Assembly: GCA_026929865.2 (NCBI GenBank)
Contig: CM049410.1
Span: forward strand, 19,182,001 to 19,246,000
Direction of reading: 5' to 3'
Origin: Hyperoplus lanceolatus
Taxonomy: Eukaryota > Chordata > Actinopteri > Uranoscopiformes > Ammodytidae
DNA length: 64,000 bases
Part shown: piece after piece, positions 60,501 to 64,000 of the stretch
Layout: every line of letters starts with the position of its first letter
Position numbering within the stretch: the first letter of the stretch is position 1
Translations under genes and position numbers: made by a program
Notes under the pieces: model-generated
The model's input: the letters and a program-made list of their open reading frames with translations, nothing else
Databases searched by the model: none
What the model was told of the DNA's origin: nothing

Positions 60501-63500
60501 GTGCACACAAACTGGAATTAACTAATGCAGCAGGGATTTCTTCGCCTCCTTTTTTAAACTGATGTTGGCAGTATCATACATGTGACATTGTTTAGTTGAC
60601 ATACATGTGACATTGTTTAGTGCATGTGTTATTGAAGGTGATTTGTGGTAACATTTAGGAAAAATCTGTAAATAAAAATGATTCTCTGCAAAACCTCTAA
60701 TAAAATTCCTTTTTATGTAATGATTTTGCACTTTATTTCAGTTAGGATATTTAACTTTGGTTTGGCAGCAGCTGTTGCCTGTATTTTGACCGCATTTCTT
60801 TTACATTGAGTAACTGATTGCCAGACTAATTATTAGAGGCACACATACCTGAGATATTCTGTAAGACCAATAATACTTTGTACCCTAGAGATATTAAAGT
60901 CAAAATGAACAAGGGATTACGCACACATTCTATTTTTGCGAGGCAAAGTATAGGTATGTTCTTACTAAAGCAGGGGCAAATGATTTAAATACAGGTCCAT
61001 TGGAATGTCCTGTCCGTCTCTGCGGTGTTCTGAATTGTCCAGATGTTAACACTAATGTCTTACTTCAGCCTCACTGCCCTCTCTCAAGTTGTAGGTGAGG
61101 TTATGATGGATGTCGGAGCTGAAGCGGCTGCTGTACTCTGGATACAGCACCAGCACCTCCCTCAGAGCCCTAACACTGATGTACTGCAGGTCACAGTAGG
61201 TCAGCGCCTTCACATCTGCATTGGTCTTGATCACCTGGTCATGTTCAGGCAGGTCAGCCCCAATGAGGTCACCTTTTCCTGTATTGTCAGTTAAAACAGA
61301 GGAGTTAAAGGTGGAGTTAGCGGTTCTTGTTGTCACTGTCAGAATCACTTTTTGTCAAAATGAGTGAATATCTCTTCATGATCTGCTACCTTTCGGTAAC
61401 TGTGTTAATACACAGCCTAGGCTCTGTAAAAACAGGAATGTTGCTAGCTACAGTGGAACCCCTTGATTGATATAAACTTTGTTTACATACCATATCACAG
61501 AGGCTAGCCTGTGTATTAACACACACACAGCACGGACAGGTAGTGTAGTGGATCGGGAGGTGATATTCACTGATATTGACAGAAAGTGATTTTGACAACA
61601 GGCATTCTCCAGAATCTCTGACTCCACCTTTCTAAACAGAGGGGGTTAACAACAAAGTAAAAAATGAGTTATAGGTAATGTTTTACACTGACCCAGGATG
61701 GCCAGGACCACGCTGTCTTTGAGAACCTCCAGGGAACCCGAGCAGACAAAGTAGTTTGCTTGTAGGGCATCTCCATGGCGGATGAGATATTCCCCTGGCG
61801 CACAGAAAGAGGTCTTGATGTGGAGAGAAAGGGAGCGCAGACACCCTCTGCTGGCTCTCTCAAACACAGGCAGCTGTAGGATGTCTTTGTTCAGATGCAT
61901 GGCGATGTCCGCTCGTAGCTCATCTGGGAAGTCGTGCAGCAGCTAAGAGGACAGGGCAGATTACACTTTTTTAACGTTTTGAATTCAATACCAATATTCC
62001 CATCAATTATTATTGTTTATTTATTTATATATGTTTGTATTTTTTATTTGATGAGTTTGGTATCAATTTTATGTTGTCTTAATATTTGTTTTTCGTTGAT
62101 TTAGGTCGGTTGAGGCTTGAAATAAGCCCTGCACTCTATTCATTTGTTATCTTTGTCATTCTGTACATTTTAAATGTGCAAATAATAAAAAAAACTTTGA
62201 AAAACTTTGATGCAAATTTCAGAGTCTAATGCAATTCCTAGTGTTTCAGGAGATACAACATACCCCCACCTCTCTTATTCATCTAATGTTTGTGTTGTGT
62301 GCTTCACTACACTACTCACTGACTACATGCTTTGACATAAAATGACATGATTCCAGCACGTATGGTGAATAAACCCAAGGGCCAAGGTCAGGTCTCCGAC
62401 TATCATCCCCAGGGCCAAAGCCAGCATTCTGGCTACTATTCAGGATATACGTCTTCCTGCAACTGTTAGAAGCACTTCTAATGAGCATTATTGCTCAAAG
62501 GGGCACAATTGTTGTTTCTCATTTTGTTTTTAAACTCATTAGGGCCCAATCCGCCCAAATAGCAAAGAGAAATTAAAACTTCTTGTCCAAATGTATATCT
62601 TTTGAGAAAAGGTTGCACCGGAGGCTCTTTGAATCTAGCAAGCTAAAGACCCAGATGAGTTGAAAGGAGCCAAGTCAAAACTAAACTACAATGATATATT
62701 CATAATGTTCTATTTCAGACCTCCTTTCTTAAAGGTCCCTCCTTTAGAATACTTAAAAAACAGGACATTTTCACACTACACCTTGGAAAAGGATATTTCT
62801 CTCTTGGGCTACTGGTTCTTCAAGCATTCGAAGCATTTTAATATGCTTGTGCTAAAAATACAAGAACAAGAAAAAAGAAAAAACACAGATTGTGATTTTA
62901 AAAGTTGCTTAACTCCGATGTCGTGCCAAGCTGCCCAGTAAAAACAGACATGAGGTGTTAGAGCCAGCACGTTCGCAGAAACCAGTGACTCTGTCTGTTA
63001 CCTTCAACAGTGAATTAATTATATACAGATGGTGATGTTAATGAGTATTCTCTTTATTTCAACGCCTACCCTTGTAATTATAGAAAGCTTCTCCAAGATT
63101 GTGCGATGTTACTGAAGCTCTATTTGCAACAAAGTGCTGTCTACTTAATGAAATGGGATACGATTACGGAGAGTTCGAGGTGATCCACATTCAAAGGATG
63201 ACATTTTCTGAATCTAGAATCTAGCACCCACACAAAAATCATCTTTTTATTAATGAAATGTGATGCCTTCAGCCCACTTATTTAACAGTTTGCACACTGT
63301 GGTTTTATTTTTTGAAAAAATAGTACCATTAAAAAATGTGTTATAAGGATTTTAGTGTTCTGAGATATCGCAGTTATAATGTTTACTTTAGCCATGTGCA
63401 CCCCGAGAACACAGCTTATTTGCAAATTGTAACCTTTTATTGAGTTTGATGTCTTAGTATATGCTATATGTTTTTTTCATTTTTTTTAACATATCTTGTT

Positions 63501-64000
63501 TCATGATGTATTGTGTCTATACATGTTTTACACTGTTACCTGTATTAAGCACTTTGTGACTCAATGCTCTTGACAAATGCTATATAAATAAAGTTACTTA
63601 GCCTACTCATTTGTGTTTTTTCACTCTTTTTTTCACCCACCTCATTGGCATTTATGCCATTGTTGACTGACCAGGTGGCCTGAAAATACTCCAGCATCCT
63701 CTGCTTCACCTGTTGAGGTAGCCGATGCACGCGGATGAAGTCTTTGAGATCCTTCATTCGGGTGTGGTAGAGAGAGCGCCGGGAGTACATGCGCTGGATG
63801 ATGGCTGTTACATTACCGAAGACAACTGCGTGCATCAGAGCTGAAGGTGGGAGAAGGAGAAACAATTAGATAATCCAATATATATTTACCATCATTTTAG
63901 GGATTTTTTCTTTTCTTTCGTGCTATACAGTGAACTCACCCCCCATGAGCATAATGCAGATGGAGAAGATTTTCTCGGCGTCCGTGTTGGCACACACGTT
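57532..64000 (-). CDS. kcnh4: KCNH4 (Elk-type voltage-gated K+ channel), 3' part
   Basis: Ether-a-go-go family, Elk subfamily; a neuronal plasma-membrane K+ channel subunit. The window has the last eight exons: 64000-63940 (continues outside), 63840-63641, 61942-61693, 61278-61064, 59665-59292, 59192-59113, 58830-58754 and 58488-57532. All phases agree and encode 738 codons including the stop. Seen in order: start of S6 ([17 protein letters not shown]), C-linker ([20 protein letters not shown]), cyclic-nucleotide-binding homology domain ([20 protein letters not shown]), a Pro/Ser-rich tail, a heptad-like segment ([19 protein letters not shown]) and a long Ser/Pro-rich final exon ending QPQTD. 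Elk paralogues are similar in the core; the KAT2A-RAB5C-KCNH4 order favours KCNH4 over KCNH8 and KCNH3. The N-terminal PAS domain and S1-S5 lie outside. Confidence 0.93.
59846..60304 (+). mobile_element. Solo LTR in KCNH4 intron
   Basis: 459 bp beginning TGTTATGATCC and ending CAGCCGTTACA (TG...CA ends). It is flanked by the 5-bp direct repeat AAAAG at 59841-59845 and 60305-60309. AATAAA (about 60242) lies near the 3' end, as expected for an LTR poly(A) signal, and TTTATATA (about 59995) may be a TATA box. No internal retroelement sequence is present, so it is a recombination remnant. Family unknown (Gypsy-like is a guess). Confidence 0.75.
60578..60622. repeat. Short tandem duplication
   Basis: TACATGTGACATTGTTTAG occurs twice in direct order with a short spacer (about 60579 and 60604). 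Confidence 0.8.
61307..61634. mobile_element. Foldback MITE, copy 2 (KCNH4 intron)
   Basis: The ends are AAAGGTGGAGT and its inverse. The arms pair around a centre near 61450: AGCCTAGGCTCTGTAAA and GTTTACATAC...AGAGGCTAGCC, then TGTGTTAATACACA-like sequence. It is related to 47405-47722. It ends about 28 bp from the acceptor of KCNH4 exon 61278-61064. Confidence 0.7.
61943..63640 (-). other. KCNH4 intron, no recognised feature
   Basis: 1.7 kb of AT-rich intron between C-linker and cNBHD exons. No long ORF or clear repeat. Confidence 0.4.

Noticed and set aside
57532-64000. Identity as KCNH8 or KCNH3
   Set aside because: The core alone would not exclude them, but adjacency to RAB5C and KAT2A fits KCNH4.

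Overview
The window is nuclear DNA of a teleost fish, most likely a percomorph. Its genes carry GT-AG introns and vertebrate proteins, and the sequence is crowded with fish-type DNA transposons, tRNA-derived SINEs and long CA/GT microsatellites. Every protein-coding host gene lies on the minus strand. Read from high to low coordinates the order is KCNH4 (3' part), RAB5C, KAT2A, then two copies of DHX58. This matches the vertebrate KCNH4-RAB5C-KAT2A-DHX58 neighbourhood (human 17q21), except that DHX58 is duplicated here.

Layout. Positions 1-490 are flank related to sequence just below the second DHX58 copy. Positions 491-5206 are a hAT-like transposon with an 8-bp target duplication, holding a CR1/L2-group LINE that lacks its 3' end. 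Positions 5533-9420 are DHX58 copy A (676 aa). Positions 9500-16140 are a pile of nested mobile elements: a SINE split by a full-length Tc1-like transposon with an intact transposase, a 1.9-kb inverted-repeat element carrying a second element, a diverged copy of the DHX58 promoter block, and a Tc1-like relic. Positions 16541-22300 are DHX58 copy B (680 aa), with a nested 2.18-kb insertion in one intron. Positions 22300-27290 hold its promoter, a second promoter-block copy, a Harbinger-like element and the 3' flank of KAT2A. Positions 27292-38477 are KAT2A (18 coding exons, 797 aa). Positions 39510-41053 are an element within an element. Positions 42806-54640 are RAB5C (5 coding exons, 220 aa, plus inferred 5'UTR exons). 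Positions 57532-64000 are the last eight exons of KCNH4.

The most interesting signal is the tandem DHX58 (LGP2) duplication. Both copies can be assembled into full-length proteins with every splice phase compatible, and both keep the helicase and zinc-binding residues. The central helicase exons and their introns are almost identical between copies. The C-terminal RNA-binding exons, the first exon and the interferon-response promoter are clearly more diverged. That mosaic suggests gene conversion over the helicase core and divergence at the RNA-sensing end and the promoter. Four ISRE-like promoter blocks lie in two pairs around the copies.

KAT2A (nuclear histone acetyltransferase), RAB5C (early-endosome GTPase) and KCNH4 (neuronal voltage-gated K+ channel) look intact and conserved. 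They are not a functional unit; the order is inherited synteny. Exon boundaries were placed by eye from splice signals, reading-frame phase and protein-family similarity. UTR limits and transposon family names are less certain than the coding exons.
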